Source: Strix aluco
Lineage: Eukaryota > Chordata > Aves > Strigiformes > Strigidae
Reading direction: 5' to 3'
Assembly: GCF_031877795.1 (NCBI RefSeq)
Contig: NC_133931.1
Coordinates: forward strand, 136,438,621 to 136,502,620
DNA length: 64,000 bases
The position numbers and the translations under genes were made by a program. Of this stretch, positions 26,301 through 39,500 are shown piece after piece. Position 1 is the first letter of the stretch; each line of letters opens with the position of its first letter. A model generated the notes under the pieces. It saw only the letters and a program-made list of their open reading frames with translations. It ran no database searches and was not told where the DNA came from.

Positions 26301-28239
26301 CTGTGGATCTGTGCATCCATTTGAACAAAGGAAGAAACAAAAGGAAGCAGATCAGTGACTTGGCCGATCCTGTGGAGGACACCTCAGCATTTGAAAATTT
26401 CTCCGTGTCAGCCTTTGGCAAGAACACATGTAGCACATGAAACAATCCAAAGCGTATCAGCCTTCTTCTGCAAGATCAAGTTACTTTTGTATTTTAAGTG
26501 CTGAGGTGTCCCACAGTCTCTCACCTCCATGGTACACAAAGGTATGGTGGCTTTTCTTTTGTTCTGGTCAAGCACAAATATTTGCACATGGGAAAATATT
26601 TTAGCTCTGCAGACCGATACATCAGCCATCTGCCTAGAAAAGCCAACGCCTTTCTGTGCTGAGACGGATACATAGGGGAGGATCCTGTTCTGTCAGTTCT
26701 CAGATTCCTGTGCCTCACCTCACCTCACTGACGTTAAGTCCACGTTTGTTTGGCTACCCTTGGTCTGATTACAACAGATAAGTCCAGACAGTAAAGTAGG
26801 CATGGATATGTGAATAAGCGGCAATAAAGTTTGCTTCCTGGAATGTGTTGTGTTCATAGCAAAGGCAGAACTCAGAGAAGTCTTTTATACAAAACATGGG
26901 CGATGCTGTATTATGCTCATGTTAATATTAGCATCCATACATATGGTATACAGGTTATGAATTCTGTAAAAGCACACAGTCTACACAGGTAGGCTTTTTC
27001 AGCTATTGATCCTTATATTGTGACTGAATTTATTCTGTACAAAAAAACTTCTGCGTTCACATTTTCAGCCTTTATTCTCTTTCTTCAGCTCTAACCCGAA
27101 CAACAGAGCTCAGATAAACCTGTTTGCTTTAGTTCCAGTTAACCAAGGAACAAAAGGAATAGCTTCCTAGTCTTTCTTAACAGAGAGAAGTAAAGAGTGA
27201 GAATAAAAATCTGCCTGCTAATATTGTGAATAAAGATGTGTGGAATGCAAGCAGACAAGAAAGGAAGAAAAGAGGGAGTAGTGTCTCATGACATTAATTT
27301 CAGAGGAAAAAAAGGGGAAAGAATGATGTTGTGTCTGTCATTGCACAGACTACAGACTTACTGTCTTATTCCAGAGCAACAAGACTTTAACTTGAGGTCT
27401 GAGTTTCTGTTCCATCAGGAGAGATCTTACCTAGAAAAATAATCTTCAAATAAGAGAAGGCAGAAATATAATAGCAACTCTAAAATTAAGGATGAATGTT
27501 GAATTAAGCTGTGAATGGAAAATATGTGTGCAACATACGTGGTGTTTTTTACCTGAATATCTAGCTCCACCAAAAGGGCTGGATCTGAATCTTTAAGGAT
27601 CACAAAATTTAGTCCAATTTCTCAAGGCTATGTCTGAGAACGGATTTCAGCCTGGCACCTATGGGAATCTGAGAAGGGAAAGAGGGTGAAAACCCCTTTA
27701 GTCACTTTGCAAAGAGATCTCATCTGACACAGAGGAATTCATGTGACATTTCTGGAAAGTGGCTGCTGTCTGCTTGGATGAGTGGTTTGTCAAAGCTGTC
27801 AAAAACTTCTGCAGTGGAAAATACTGTTCTAGATTACAGATGCAATCAGTATCAATAATACCTTCGGAAATTAATCCAGATTTTCCTAAAATGTTAAAAT
27901 AACATACATTGCAGTGTAGATATAAAGGCTAATTTTCATTTGAAAAAGTCAGTGATCATTTTATTGTTCTGAAAAAATTGTTATTTATAATATAATTCAC
28001 ATAGGTTATTTTCTACGGGGAAAAATTTACTATGTTCCTAGGGGAACAACAGTAGATTTCTAGGCCCAGGGCTTGCATTACTTATTACTTCCACAATCCC
28101 TATAAGTGATGATTCTACCATTTATTTTCTCTAAGAGCACTGAGGTCAGTCAGACTATGGAATTTAACATTCCTGAGCCCAGGTAAATAACATTCCAGGA
28201 GCCCAGACTGTGGTCCCGGATCACAAACCTTTTAGTATT

Positions 28240-30115
28240 CCCGCTTTGTGGATTCTTGACAGCCATCTTTTTGCTTATGAATGGATCCGCTAAAAGAAGA
28301 AAGAGCTTTAAACTAAATTTGAAGGGGGAAGGGGATAAAACCAGGCTCACTAGAGATAAGCCTGGGGGTGGCACACCAATGTTTGAGGGACAGTGTGCTA
28401 GCAAGGTCCTTCGGTCTGCCATCACAGTGGAGGTAGAGGATGGAGATCCAAGCAACAGCAAAGATACAAGGGTTATTGATGTGTTAGAAACCACAGAAGC
28501 GCATGAAAATGGTCACATGGGAATTAGGGCTTCTCCCCCAGAAAAGGCGACAAGATCAATAGCCCAACTGAAGTGCATCTACACCAATGCATGCAGCATG
28601 GGCAACAAACAGGAGGAGCTGGAAGTCACTGTGCAGCTGGAAAACTATGATATAGTTGCCATCATGGAAACATGGTGGGATGACTTGCCAAGTGGAGTGC
28701 TGCAATGTGTGGCTATAAACTCTTCAGAAGGGATATGCAAGGAAGGAGAGGCAGTGAAGTAGTCCTGTATGTTACGAAGTGTCTTGATCGTCTAGAGCTG
28801 AATGATGGTGACAATAAAGTTGACTGTTTATGGGTAAGAATCAGGGGGAATGCCAACAAGGCAGATATCATGTGGTAGTCTGTTATAGACCACACAACCA
28901 AGATGAAGAGGCAGACAAAATATTCTATAAGTAGCTGGGAAAAGTCTCACAATCACTAGCCTTTGTTCTTATGGGGGGACTTCAACTTACCAGATGTCTG
29001 CTGGAAATACAATACAGCAGAGAAGAAACAGTCTAGGAGGTTCCTGGAGTGTGTGGAAGATAACTTCCTGACACAGGTGGTGAGTGAGCCAACTAGGGAA
29101 AGTGCCCTGCTGGACCTGTTGTTTGTGACCAGAGAAAGACTTGTGGGTGATGTGACACTTTAAGGCTGTCTTGGGCATAGCGATCACAAAATGATAGTTT
29201 TCAATTCTTGGAGAAGTAAGGTGTGGGGTCAGCAGAACTGCTACCTTGGACTTCCAGAGGGCAGCCTTTGGCCTGTTTAGGAGTCTGGTTGACAGAGTCC
29301 CTTGGGAGGCAGTCCTGAAGGGCAAAGGAGTCGGGGAAGGCTGGACATTCTTCAAGAAGGAAATCTTAAAGGCACAGGAGCAGGCTGTCCCTGTGTGCTG
29401 AAAGACGAGATGGCAGGGAAGAAGACTGGCCTGACTGAACAGAGAGCTTTGGCTGGAACTCAGGAAAAAGAAGAGAGTTTATGACCTTTGGAAGAAGGGA
29501 CAGGCCACTCAGAAGGACTACAAGGATGTCATGAGCTTATGCAGGGAGAAAATTAGAATCACCAAAGCCCAACTATTACTTAATCTGTCTACTGCCATGA
29601 CAGACAGTGAAAAATGCTTCTATCAATACCTTCACAACAAAAGGAGTGCTAAGAAGAATCTCCATCCTGTATTGGATGTGGGAGAAAACATAGTGACAAA
29701 GGATGAGGTACTTAATGCCTACTTTGCCTCAGTCTTTAATACTAAGACCAGTTGTTCTCCAGGTACCCAGCCCCCTGAGCTGGAAGGCAGGGACGGGGAG
29801 AAGAATTAATCCCCCATAATCCAAGGGGAAAAGGTTAGCAACCTGTTGCACCACTCAGACATACACAAGTCTCTGGGGCCAGATGGGATCCACCCAAGGG
29901 TACTGAGGGAGCTGGCGGAAGTTCTCACCAAGCCACTTTCCATCATTTATCAGCAGTCCTGGCTAATTGGGGAGGTCCCAGTTGACCAGAGGTTAGCAAA
30001 TGTGATGTCCATCTACAAGAAGGACTGGAAGAAGGATCTGGGGAACTATAGGCCTGTCAGTCTTACCTTGGTGCCAGGGAAGGTTATGGAGCTGCTAAAT
30101 TGTAAGTCCAGCTAA
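28240..30115 (+). mobile_element. CR1 LINE, long 5' copy with endonuclease region, 3'-truncated
   Basis: About 1.9 kb in plus orientation matches the 5' half of avian CR1. An N-terminal open stretch (28256-28760) leads into the apurinic-endonuclease region (IYTNACSMGNKQEELE near 28578-28625, ENYDIVAIMETWWDD near 28640-28684, LWGDFNLPDVCW at 28969-29004). The linker follows, then the start of the reverse transcriptase (KSLGPDGIHPRVLRELAEVL near 29867-29926, NYRPVSLT near 30043). Several frameshifts and stops (for example near 28760, 28935, 29162) inactivate it. It stops inside the reverse transcriptase, losing the 3' half, which is unusual since CR1 copies are normally 5'-truncated. Confidence 0.92.
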
Positions 30116-30134
30116 ATAATCCCACTGAATTGGA

Positions 30135-30510
30135 CTACTGGCTTCACAAAGTGATTGAGATTGGAAGGTACCTGTGGAGGTCATCTGGTCCAACATCCTG
30201 CTCAAGCAGGGCCACCTACAGCCAGTTGCCCAGGACCATGTCAAAGTGGCTTTTGAATATCTCCAAGGATGGAGAGTCCACAATTTCCCTGAGAAACCTG
30301 TCTCAATGCTTAGTCACCCTTACGACAAAAAAGTGTTTCCTGATGTTCAGACAGAACCTCCTGTGTTTCAGTTTGTGCCCATTGCCTCTGGTCTTGTCAC
30401 TGGGCACCACTGAAACCAGCCTGGCTCCGTCTTCTTTTCACTCTCCCTTCAGGTATTTATATACATTAATAAGATCCCCCCGAGCTTCCTTTTACAGAGT
30501 TACAGCAGTG
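30135..30510 (-). mobile_element. CR1 LINE 3' fragment, opposite strand
   Basis: The reverse complement of a CR1 3' end. It begins GAGATTGGAAGGTACCTGTG (the inverted 3' terminus) and continues through the block that encodes the C-terminal part of the CR1 ORF to about 30510. It directly abuts the truncated end of the plus-strand CR1. Its sequence differs from the copy at 31.7 kb, so it belongs to another subfamily. Confidence 0.87.
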
Positions 30511-31705
30511 TGACATCAGACTGTGCCTGTGGCTTCCCTCTCTTTGGTATAGAAATGTATTAACATTTCAGTGTGAGGAGTGACAGCATTCAGCACAAAA
30601 AGGACATCATCCCTGGGTTTGGCCTGTATACATGTGGATGTATCTACTTAACAGGAAAGAAGAGGTAAAGTGTTCATCCACTGTATAATCCCAAAGGATC
30701 CCTCAGCATATTTATGGTCTTCGACATTTGTATGTCTGAGGATGCCCTTCCTTTACCGAAAGGCTGATGGAATATCTGGACTGACTAGGGCAATCCATGA
30801 GATTAGTCTTTTATGGCAGATGTCATTTTTGCAATCATTGGAAAGTAGTAGTAGTCAAGAAAACAAGAATACCATGGACAAAGATGTAGTTACTAGAGTT
30901 GAAGGGAGGACAATAGGTTTGTTTTGCAGCTGCTTTCCAGATCTGAAATGAAAAGTTGTTGTTTCATAGTGCAATGAAAGCATAGACATGCAAATACTTC
31001 CACAAATGCAGCCTTCCCTCAAATATCCATCCAGAGCCTGCAGCCTTAGTCTTCTGAATCTTTAGTAGATGAAGCAGGTTTTGGCTGATAGTGTAACTAT
31101 CCCATGTTTGATTTCCTGGCTGAGTTAGAGCAGAGGTTGTTTCAAGCCAATGTCTCTTGTGATCTTGGCTCGTGTTGAAAGTGAATGTATGGAGGGAAAA
31201 AATTTCCCTGCAATGTCACAGCAAAGACCCACCACATTTCACCTACTCTTTTTGGTAATATTTTGAATCTACCATACTTAAGCATTTCCAAAGTTATTTT
31301 GTGCTAAGTTTCTCTCTGAAGTAAACCTTCTCTCCACCCTACTTTGAAAGTGTTGCCATGACTATCCTCTGTCATCTCTGGCAGCTAGCTCACATCCCTT
31401 TCTCCTGAACATCTCTGGCATGCTCAGAAGAGGGTATGCCCACAGACTGGGAAATGTTGCCAAATCTGGAATAGACATGGATATAAATGAGCAGAGCTAA
31501 ACACAACTCAAAGGAATGTGATTGCCAATTTAATTTTGTTTCTAGCATTTTCCCATAGGTTAAAAAAAAATCATTTAACTGATTATGAAGACAGTATATT
31601 GTTAATGACTAACACAAGCATTTTTTTCTCTTAGTGTACATGTCATCACCACTCTGTTGGAATATATGCTTATATCTAAATTTTACATAATTATGAAGAC
31701 AGGTA
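30511..31705. other. Intergenic, no gene recognised
   Basis: Unique-looking sequence between two minus-strand CR1 copies. I see no exon, RNA gene or repeat in it. Confidence 0.5.
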
Positions 31706-32288
31706 GAATCATAGAATCATAGAATCATTCAGGTTGGAAAAGACCCTTGGGATCATCGAGTCCAACCATCAGCCCTACTCTACAAAGGTCTCCCCTACAC
31801 CATATCCCCCAACATCTCATCTAAACGACCCTTAAACACATCCAGGGATGGTGACTCCACCACCTCCCTGGGCAGCCTATTCCACTGTCTGACCACTTTT
31901 TCTGTGAATAATTTTTTCCTTCTGTCCAGTCTAAACCTCCCCTGTTGGAGTTTAAAGCCATTCCCCCTTGTTCTGTCACTAATCACCTGTGAGAAGAGAC
32001 CAGCACCAACCTCTCTACAATGTCCTTTCAGGTAGGTGTAGAGAGTGATGAGATCCCCCCTCAGCCTTCTCTTCCTCAAACTGAACAGTCCCAGCTCCCT
32101 CAATCTCTCCTCACAGGACCTGTTCTCCAGGCCCTTCACCAGCTTCGTTGCCCTCCTCTGCACTCACTCCAGCACCTCGATATCTCTCTCGTATTGAGGT
32201 GCCCAAAACTAGACACAGTACTCAAGGTGTGGCCTCCCCAGTGCAGAGTACAGGGGGACTATCACCTCCCTACTTCTGCTGGTAAAGG
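31706..32288 (-). mobile_element. CR1 LINE, well-preserved 3' copy
   Basis: The reverse complement of a CR1 3' end. It starts with the octamer-type tail AGAATCATAGAATCATAG (31708 on) and GTTGGAAAAGACCCTTGGG. A 122-codon frame (32163-31795) covering the C-terminal part of CR1 ORF2 is still open, with [20 protein letters not shown] and [12 protein letters not shown]. The intact frame suggests this is the youngest CR1 in the window. It is 5'-truncated at about 32288. Confidence 0.93.
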
Positions 32289-33254
32289 TGCAATATAACT
32301 CATTCATGAGAAATTAATAGTAGGTATTGCAAATTAGCAAAGCTGTCCTGCAAAGATCTTTCCTTCAGGCACCACAAACAAGTGACACTGGTGCTTAGCA
32401 TATAACATAACATACATGCTCTTACTACAGATGAATCGCTTGCTATCTTGCTCTAATGAAGAAGCACATTGCTGAGATGACAAACTATTTCAACTGCCTT
32501 CAGCTTTTTACACAAAACTGGTGTCTGCCCTTGCATACAGTGACCCTGGGGAAATTTTGTGAAGATTTTGTATGTACAGATCCCCTCACTAAACTGCCTC
32601 TGTGATGTCTGTGTTGGGATGCTACAGAAAAAGAGGGAATGACCTGGGATGAGCTTCACATGACTCAAGTGTGATTTAAATGAAAAGAGCTAGGACAAGC
32701 CCAATCATTTTTCCCATACCAGAATTTACAAGCATCATTTGCCCTCAGGTGTGAAGTTCTGTGACTATCTCCTTCCATGTCTCTTGCTTCATTGTATCTT
32801 TATCATAGCAAAATCTGTAGTTGTTATCTGATGACTACCACCTCACTGAGACCACATGCTCAGTGTGAAATGTCTGTTCTGTTTTCAGCTATCAGTTAAA
32901 AAATTATACAGAAGAAAGCTAAGCCCAGATCGCTGATTTTTTTCTATATAAGCTATTCTAAAATCCATAAGAAGAGCCTTCCTGTCTGATTTGCCAGCAA
33001 AGTTTCTTTTCCTTTAATGAGAAATAAGTGCATAGTTACACTAGAATTACACTAGCAATTTACAAGCTTCTTGCAATAAAAATAAAAATTAGGAGCCAAG
33101 ATGCAGCTATTGACTTATATAACAAACTGCAAATAGACATCAAAAAGATTTGTTATAATTCTCAATCAGAAGTCATAGATGACTTAAAGTCATAGTTGGA
33201 TTGAGAAAATACAGTTCAAAGTTGCTATACCTTAAACCATCACTTTCAGTTATT
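32289..33254. other. Intergenic downstream of AGR3
   Basis: AT-rich sequence between the CR1 and the AGR3 3' UTR. No gene or repeat recognised; distal AGR3 3' UTR could extend into it. Confidence 0.5.
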
Positions 33255-33494
33255 CAGATAACTAATTTCAGTGTTTAATAGATTTCTCGTTTTCCAAATG
33301 GACACAATAGTCTTTCTATGTTTGTTCTTCAAATTGTACATATAAATTTCTTATGAAATCTGATATACCAAAGCTGTTTGGTAAGAGTTCAAAATGCTAG
33401 TAGAGACAGAGAGGTTAACTAAAATATTTTAAAATGTTAGGTTTCCTAGTGCAGCTTCACCTCGTAGAGGCTATGGTTATTTCACTGTTTCTGG
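33255..33494 (-). other. AGR3: AGR3 3' UTR and possible polyadenylation signal
   Basis: After the stop codon the minus strand is AT-rich with no coding signal. The first variant polyadenylation hexamer I see is ATTAAA at 33279-33274. No canonical AATAAA is obvious nearby on this strand, so the true end could be further on. Confidence 0.35.
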
Positions 33495-33544
33495 TTACAG
33501 TTCTGTCTGAATGAGGCGTAGTGCTTTCTTCATGTTCTCTATTA
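33495..33544 (-). CDS. AGR3: AGR3 last coding exon (ends QTEL)
   Basis: Acceptor TTTCTTTCAG, 15 codons [15 protein letters not shown], then TAA at 33497-33495. QTEL is the ER-retrieval-like tail; human AGR3 ends QSEL and AGR2 KTEL from memory. Confidence 0.95.
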
Positions 33545-36500
33545 CTGAAAGAAAAATAAATCAGAACTGTAAAAATGTACTTAAAGTGCATTTGTACAAT
33601 TAAAAAACTCACCTAGTTTGATTAGTAAATTATTCACATTGAAATTAATTTATGGTCGCACATTAGAGCTTTCTATTGTGAAAATTCTGGCATTGATACT
33701 AAAGCAGAAGGTAAAAAGGTTCATGAATCAAAATGTTTAACTTAAAGGGATTTGACAAGACTCCTTTCAACCACCTCATTTCTCGACAGCAAGCCTGGTA
33801 ATCAATCAGATGTGACATGCATAGTTGTGGTGCAATACTGGATTGCTGTCAGATAGATGGTATAGACTAAGGAGTAGCTCAACCTGAAAAATCACATTCC
33901 TTTCTGAAATATGGGTGTTAGGTGGTACCCAGGTAACCACCAGCATTTCTTTACTGATTCCCTCCCACCACTGGCTGTTTACATTGTGCAGTTGGATACC
34001 TTTGAGCGTAGTGACTTTCACCATTCTCCAGCAAACTGCTCAGATCTCGATCCTGAAAATTCTCATCCATGATCTTTCAATTTGTCTTACCTGAATAGTC
34101 CCAATAAATTCACTGAGACAATAGGTGTGCTTAAATGTTTTGCTAGAACAGGTTATACTACTATAATTCATTGCAAGTGCTCACACAGAGTCTTTATTCA
34201 TTACTTTGAGATCTTAACAGATTCTCAAGCACAAATGATTGGGACGGGGTGTATCTGGCTGCTTACAATGTGAAATGCAAAGTAACACAACAAAGGGGGC
34301 ACTTACAGAATGGTATGTCTTGTGGTTCGTAAGTGTAAAGCCGGTTGGAGTATCTTCCTGTGATATCAGCTCTTACTGTGAGAGATGGGTCTGAAAAAGT
34401 AATCATATTAAACACTGCTTTCCATTCCCACAACAGCTGAGGGCAATGTCTGTGGCACTACTTTGACAGCCCTGTTTCTGAGGTGTTCTGATTTCATCAA
34501 CGAGGCAATTAGGAGGCCGTTATGCTCTGATCCAACAAACTGCTCTTTACTTGGAGAAATCCTGAACAAAAGCTAATGCTCATTTTTATATTATGCAGCT
34601 GTTTTTAAGAGATAGATTACACATGCATTTCATCTATATTTTAAGAAAAATATCCTGTTTTACAAGTTCTGGGGTTACATCAGGAGAGGCCAATTTGACT
34701 GAATACACACATAGTGAGCGTTATGTGTACCTAATGCAGTATTAACATGACCTACCTGGAGCCTTCAGAATTAAAATCCTATGATTCTTAACGTTTCTAT
34801 CATGGGAGTAAGTTGTTGTGGACATCTCTTCTTCCAGTTCCCCTTCCAAGCTTTCTGTTAGTTAACTGACTCCTGTTACTACATTGTTCTCTGTCTGAGT
34901 GCGGGCTTCATCTCACCTAACTTTGGATGCCACCACACGGCTAGTCACTCTAGGCTCCTTGTACCATCAGTGAAAAGGAGCAGGTACAATGGGGCATGAT
35001 TCATTCAATCTATTCCAGAAGTCACCTTTATGATGGGATAAATCATTCCTTAGATGCCACTGGCTACTGACTTGCTCTGTGGTAATGTCCACAGTGTAGA
35101 CATCTAAATTCAGTCAGATATTTGACCATTTTCAGTAAACTTTATCTTATAACAGCACTAGCAAGAAACATAGAGATCAAAAGCTCAGATATTAACAGAT
35201 ATTTAAGCATCTTGCCTCCAGGCATAAATTACGTACCCTCCAGAACATATCGTAACCTGAGGAAGTTTTTGAGGGTCAAAGCCTGTGACAGAGGGAGAAC
35301 TGAACTCAGATCTGCCAAATTCCACACTAATGCCATGGTAATGATAAATTTTGAGGGTTTTTTTTGTTTGCAGAGTGAATCTAAGGTCTGAAGCCTGTCA
35401 TATGAGGAAAGGCTGAGAGAATTGGGTTTGTTCAGCCTTCAGAAGGCTTAAGGGAGACCTTAGCACCATGTTCCAGTATTTAAAGGGTGGCTACAAAGAA
35501 GATGGAGACTCCCTTTTTACAAGGAGTCACATGGAAAAGACAAGGAGTAATGGGTACAAGTTACTCCTGGGAAGATTCCAGTTGGACACAGGAGGAAAAT
35601 TGTTCACAATGAGAACAATCAGCCATTGGAATAATCTCCCCAGGGAAGTGGTGGATTACCCAACACTGGACACTGTTAACATTCAGCTGGACAGGGTGTT
35701 GGGCCATCTTGTCTAAACCATGCTTTTGGCAAGAAAGGTTGGACCAGGTGATCCTTGAGGTCCTTTCCAACCTGGTATTCAATGATTTTGATGTCCCCAA
35801 AGGAGGACACTGGCATAGATTCAGATATCACAGCTTTGAAGATACATAAATATTTTACATACCTACGAACATGATTCGAGGCACGTATTGTCCATCAGGT
35901 GACAAGTTTTTATCTGTGGTTTCATGCTGGCAGAGAAATTAAAGCAGGTTATTAAAATATTTCTGTGAATTTTTTTGAAGTAGTACCAAGTGTGAATAGT
36001 CTTGTACCAGAGGACAAAACCAAAAAGGGTATGACTTGTATGTGGATACACATGCACAAATGCCTGTTTTTACATGTAACTGAAATGCCAGAAATATTTA
36101 GCTAAAATGACATGAAAAAGCAAGAGAAAGAAAGAGAAAACACAGACTAAAACACAGTCAAACCACCCCAAACCCTTCATACCATGAGATTCAGCATAAC
36201 GAAGTTATTTTGGGCCATTTCCTGTATCTCTTCATTTTCTGCAAAAGCTTTCTTCAGTGCTAGAAAAGACATGATCATTTTGAAGCCCATCTCAAACACT
36301 GCCTTTCCTCAGTGTTTAGGCACCATGTTTGCCGGAGACTGGCCACATTGTTCCTGTCTCTGCTGATTCACATTCCTGAGGAGACACTTAAGGGCTCTAT
36401 CACTGCTTTTTGTTTTTTTGACCCAAGTCAGTACAACCTCCCGGCTATGAAAATGGAAGCTCTCTTCTCTTATTTGTGAAGCCTGTCGTCTCAATGGATA

Positions 36501-39500
36501 CCATGTCTCAGCTTGACAAAAGTGCATTATTCTCAGAAAATTCTTATTAGATCAATTTCAGCAGCCTGTCCTCATCTCCGTCTTTAGTTACCAGTTCAGG
36601 AGAGCCAAACAATATTAAATCTGTTCAATGAGTCAGAAGCAAATCTGCGTCTCTTAATTTAAACTGATGAGCGCTGCATAAGGGATAGCAGAACAGCAGC
36701 ACTGAGTATTTTTCATGTTCTTTGTGGGGTAGTTTCATAGTGGAGTTTTTGGAAATAACAGTAATAAATTCTTAGCTTTTCAAATACATTTTCATTTACC
36801 TATTTCTTTAATTAATTTTCAGTAAGTGGAAGGTAAATATATAGATAGGTGCAGTTTCTTATATGAATATTCACAAAATTTTAACACTCAAAAAATCAAA
36901 ATTACCTTGGCAGTATTGACAGTCTTCCAAATGATGAATTACCATCAGTGGCTTGTTACTTTATTAATAATAATAAAACATGTAGTTAGGTCATTTGGCA
37001 AGTATGCAAATGGGTGTTTTTACTAACAGATCAGAAAAGGCAAATTACATTTGATCTTATGTTTATTCACAATAAAACCATACAGACATTAATTTTTGAA
37101 CAAGGGAAAAGAATGTAACTCCTTCATAAAAGAAGGAAATAAAGAAATAGAGTTTCTCTATCTAAATAGGCTTTCTAAAGTAAGAAGTTCTAGAAGAAAG
37201 AAACAAGAGACATAATTTCATTCCAGTTAGTACATAATCAAACTGAAGAGGTACTTAATGCTTAGGTGTGAAGTTCTCCATGATTAAGAAAATACAAATA
37301 ATCTGTATGAAGTGAATTAAAAGAATTTTTATAAAATTGGGTTCATCATCAAATACTACTCATGAAAACTTTCATGGTTTTTAAGCTTTCTTGAACAGAT
37401 ATACAGTAAATTATTTATTTTTGTAAATAATTTGGTAAGTTATCAAAATTTTATATTTTTGGATGTCAAAACATAAAACAATTCTATGCATTTTCTTCTG
37501 TATTTTTTTAAAATTACTTTTACTGTTCAGCAAATCAGTTACTAATGCCTGATCTGCTATCACCATCAAGAATTGTTTGGTTCCTAGCCATTTTCACATA
37601 GGGTACATGAAATTAATTGCCTTTCAATTTAAAAATAATTTGGCTTCAATTTAACAATAGCTCATGCTACACTACTATGAACTAAAGTGAACTGTAAGAG
37701 AGATTTAAATAAGTATTGTTATGAACTTTCAGATATATTTTCAGCTGAGTCCCAGAGGACATTCAGACTGGAACTTTCATTTCTACCAAGATAGTGAGAA
37801 ACATGTGCCAACTAGTAGTGTTAGGGAAAACATCAGAGGCAGTAGTCACCATGCAAGAGCAAATGTAACTGATTTCCAGCTGTCGATTAAGGAAGTAATC
37901 AGAGGTACATGATTTTTAAAAAACACATAACAGAGGTATATTTAAATTGTAGTATGTATTTATCATTGCTTATTCAAGTGACAACACTGCTGATGTGACA
38001 AAGAAACGACAGTGTCAAATTATCAGCCCATGATGTTGCTTCAGCAGCTTTTATTTATAAACACAAAATCTGTTTTATTTAACTGGGTGGTCTGCACATC
38101 AGCTGTCATGGTGTTTCTTTGTTCTGTTTCATTATAGTATATTCAGGCATGACTGATTAACAACTTTGTCTTTCAAACTATTTTTTAATCTCTTACCTTT
38201 TTTTTGCTTGATAAAGCCCTTCTTCATAAGTTTGTACCCAAGTAATTTCATCTCCCCACCCTAGAAATATAACAAAAGGATTAACTGATGGCCAGGCAAG
38301 TAAATCATAAAAAAATCCTTTTTTTAATATTTATCACTAGTTGTACACAAATACGATTTGTGTTATTTAGTCAAAGGTTCCCAAATATTGTGAATATGCT
38401 AATTCTACATCTCCTGATAGGTGCATTGGAAGGTTAAAAAACCAAAACCAACCAAACCCACAAAAAACCTCAGCTGGCTGCATATCCAGCTCAAGTCCTT
38501 TGGCAAACCTGTTAGATGTCTTTTTAAATACTCAGAGGTCCCTAAATCAGCACCCAAATCCTTTATATATTTATATTGTCTGCTCCATATTTCATGTAGA
38601 CCCTGGGGCTTGAAGAGAAAGTTGGCTTATAAAAGAGAGAAAAATAAAATATGACAGCTCAAATAAGATCAACTTTAATATGAACGTTGTTAGAACAGTC
38701 TTGGGTTATAAATTTAACTCCCGAGTAATGAATTTGAATCCCTGGAGTTGCAAGTACTTCATTTAATTAAATTTAATAAAAGAATGTCTGTTAAATAAAA
38801 ATCTCCACCGAAACAAAATCCTAATGAATCATTGGCTTCATAGCTCATCCACAGCTGGTTACACTGATCTCAAAAAGCAAATTGTCCAAATTCAGATCCT
38901 GAAGATGCCAGCCCCTGTGTAGTAGATCCCTGTCTTCCAGGCAGTGTTGCTCCATTCACAACGGCCCTCATGGGAATTGTAGAACAGTTTCTGGATCTGG
39001 ACCAGGTTAAGGCTCTGTTTCTTCTGCGCTGTCTGGACAGCGCTTGAACTATGCCCTGGTTCTACAGAGATTTGCTGTTAGCTTTTTCATGGGACATTTG
39101 CTTGTGATGCTACAAGGTCGTCTCTTTCAGGAGAGTGATTTCAATTACAGATCTGTCTGGTTGATGGTGGGATTCTGGCATGTTGACCAGTGCATTACCA
39201 GCCCTGGCTAAAGTCAACAGCTGACATAGGTAACATCACAGAGGAGTTAGCAAGGGTCATTTTGCAGCAGGTTTAAGTATTCCCCTTTGATCTGTGAAAA
39301 TTACAGCTAAAGCTCTCAAGGCATCCCAAAAGGCCTGAAATCAGAATTAGAAAACTGACACTTGCTTTCTGTGACTTTTTTCAAAATTGCCAGAACTGAA
39401 GGGATTTTGTTATCTTTTTATGCATTTAGGCTTAGTGGGAAAAATAAATCCTGATCTCGGCAAGATAGGCAAGAGATACTCTGGGCAGTCTAGGTGATGT

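Larger units (their letters stand above)
11908..28200. other. Intergenic, no gene recognised
   Basis: About 16 kb of AT-rich DNA without recognisable exons or RNA genes. Contents noted: a CATT tetranucleotide repeat (16353-16376), a CpG-enriched patch (20147-20310), a palindrome ACTTATATAAGT (22100-22111), and an old-repeat-like phrase GGGCCAAATTCTGCCC (about 23290) that resembles ancient amniote repeats but is too short to classify. Confidence 0.55.

Noticed and set aside
28150-28494. 114-codon minus-strand frame
   Set aside because: It is antisense to the CR1 open region and has no independent support.
28240-30510. Twin-priming (5' inversion) explanation for the back-to-back CR1 pieces
   Set aside because: In twin priming the inverted 5' part lies upstream of the 3' part. 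Here it lies beyond the 3' terminus, so the pieces are separate insertions or a recombinant.
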